From: Akkermansiaceae bacterium UBA2381
Lineage (GTDB): Bacteria > Verrucomicrobiota > Verrucomicrobiia > Verrucomicrobiales > DEV007
Length of the DNA: 34,704 bases
Direction: 5' to 3'
NCBI GenBank assembly: GCA_002344215.1
Contig: DDSV01000039.1
Span: 1-34,704 of the forward strand
The notes beneath the pieces were generated by a model. The model saw only the letters and a program-made list of their open reading frames with translations. It did no database searches and was not told the DNA's origin. The translations under genes were made by a program, and so were the position numbers. Every line of letters begins with the position of its first letter. Position 1 is the stretch's first letter. Of this stretch, positions 34,519 through 34,704 are shown in pieces.

Positions 34519-34579
34519 GCGTGTATCCAAGAAGGAACGGAAGCCTCGCAAACCGGGGACTCTCCGCCCGGATACACGC
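34519..34579. repeat. Long inverted repeat upstream of the integrase
   Basis: GCGTGTATCC (34519-34528) and GGATACACGC (34570-34579) are perfect 10-base arms around 41 bases. A smaller dyad (CCGGG/CCCGG) lies within the loop. It is in the position where an integron attI might be expected, but the integron core GTTRRRY is absent. It could be a recombination-site relic, a terminator or an operator. Confidence 0.45.
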
Positions 34580-34704
34580 ACGCGCGTGGCGAATATCCTT
34601 GTCAGGACGTGGGATCTTCGGCACGCTGGCGAAGGATCGTTCGGGGGATATAACTGCCGACGGTCATATGAATAAATACTGTTCGATCCGGAACACCCTG
34701 ACAG
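34580..34704. other. Right-edge segment without recognised gene
   Basis: No open frame with family similarity, tRNA or attC element is visible. It holds a TGTTC-N6-GAACA dyad (34680-34695), whose six-base spacer departs from the LexA consensus, and an A/T-rich patch near 34669-34679. Together with the preceding non-coding stretch, about 290 bases before the window edge are gene-free. Confidence 0.4.

Noticed and set aside
34241..34675. 144-codon plus-strand frame at the right end, a possible cassette gene
   Set aside because: Its first part is antisense to the integrase and the whole is Arg/Ser-rich with no domain; it also lacks a flanking attC.
34680..34695. TGTTC-N6-GAACA dyad as a further LexA site
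   Set aside because: The spacer is six bases instead of four; LexA dimers are strict about spacing.

Overview
The window looks like chromosome from a member of the Verrucomicrobiota or a close PVC-group relative. The evidence is family content: two unrelated planctomycete-type multidomain cytochromes (DUF1549/DUF1553 and DUF1587/DUF1592/DUF1588), a giant autotransporter-type beta-strand repeat protein with a PEP-CTERM tail, an FGly sulfatase, and many secreted SGNH, ceramidase and nucleosidase-type hydrolases. An exact copy of the LexA box reported for Verrucomicrobia (TGTTC-N4-GAACA) lies upstream of the last gene. GC is high, and most starts lack a clear Shine-Dalgarno sequence.

Layout. 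1-1689 (-): partial cytochrome of the DUF1549/DUF1553 type. 1928-6067 (+): PEP-CTERM repeat protein with three ~270-residue modules. 6102-9432 (+): SGNH hydrolase and an unusually short RND permease. 9540-13882 (+): rimO, a ceramidase-like enzyme and a second SGNH hydrolase. 13895-14894 (-): a three-gene membrane operon resembling E. coli yqjD-yqjE-yqjK. 15131-16405 (+): a membrane-anchored zinc metallopeptidase and thioredoxin. 16674-19907 (+): DUF1592-type cytochrome, SnoaL-like protein and a small membrane protein. 20030-21763 (+): esterase fused to an SMP-30 propeller. 21800-23299: two divergent membrane proteins. 23379-28171 (+): DUF5722-like glycosidase, a secreted protein of unknown function and a sulfatase. 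28184-30825 (-): compact operon of GAF protein, cytoplasmic subtilase and a chimeric membrane L,D-transpeptidase. 31019-32893 (-): DUF4013-like membrane protein and a secreted nucleoside hydrolase. 33072-34406 (-): integron-type integrase with a long N-terminal extension, preceded by the LexA box.

How the genes fit together. Most of the window reads as the export-and-degradation arsenal of a polymer-degrading bacterium: secreted esterases, sulfatase, glycosidase, nucleosidase and surface repeat protein, with housekeeping genes (rimO, trxA) between them. Two places stand out. One is the GAF/subtilase/L,D-transpeptidase operon, whose translational coupling suggests a sensor-protease-cell wall enzyme pathway that I do not recognise. 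The other is the SOS-type integron integrase at the right edge; no canonical attI or attC core is visible within the window on either side of it.
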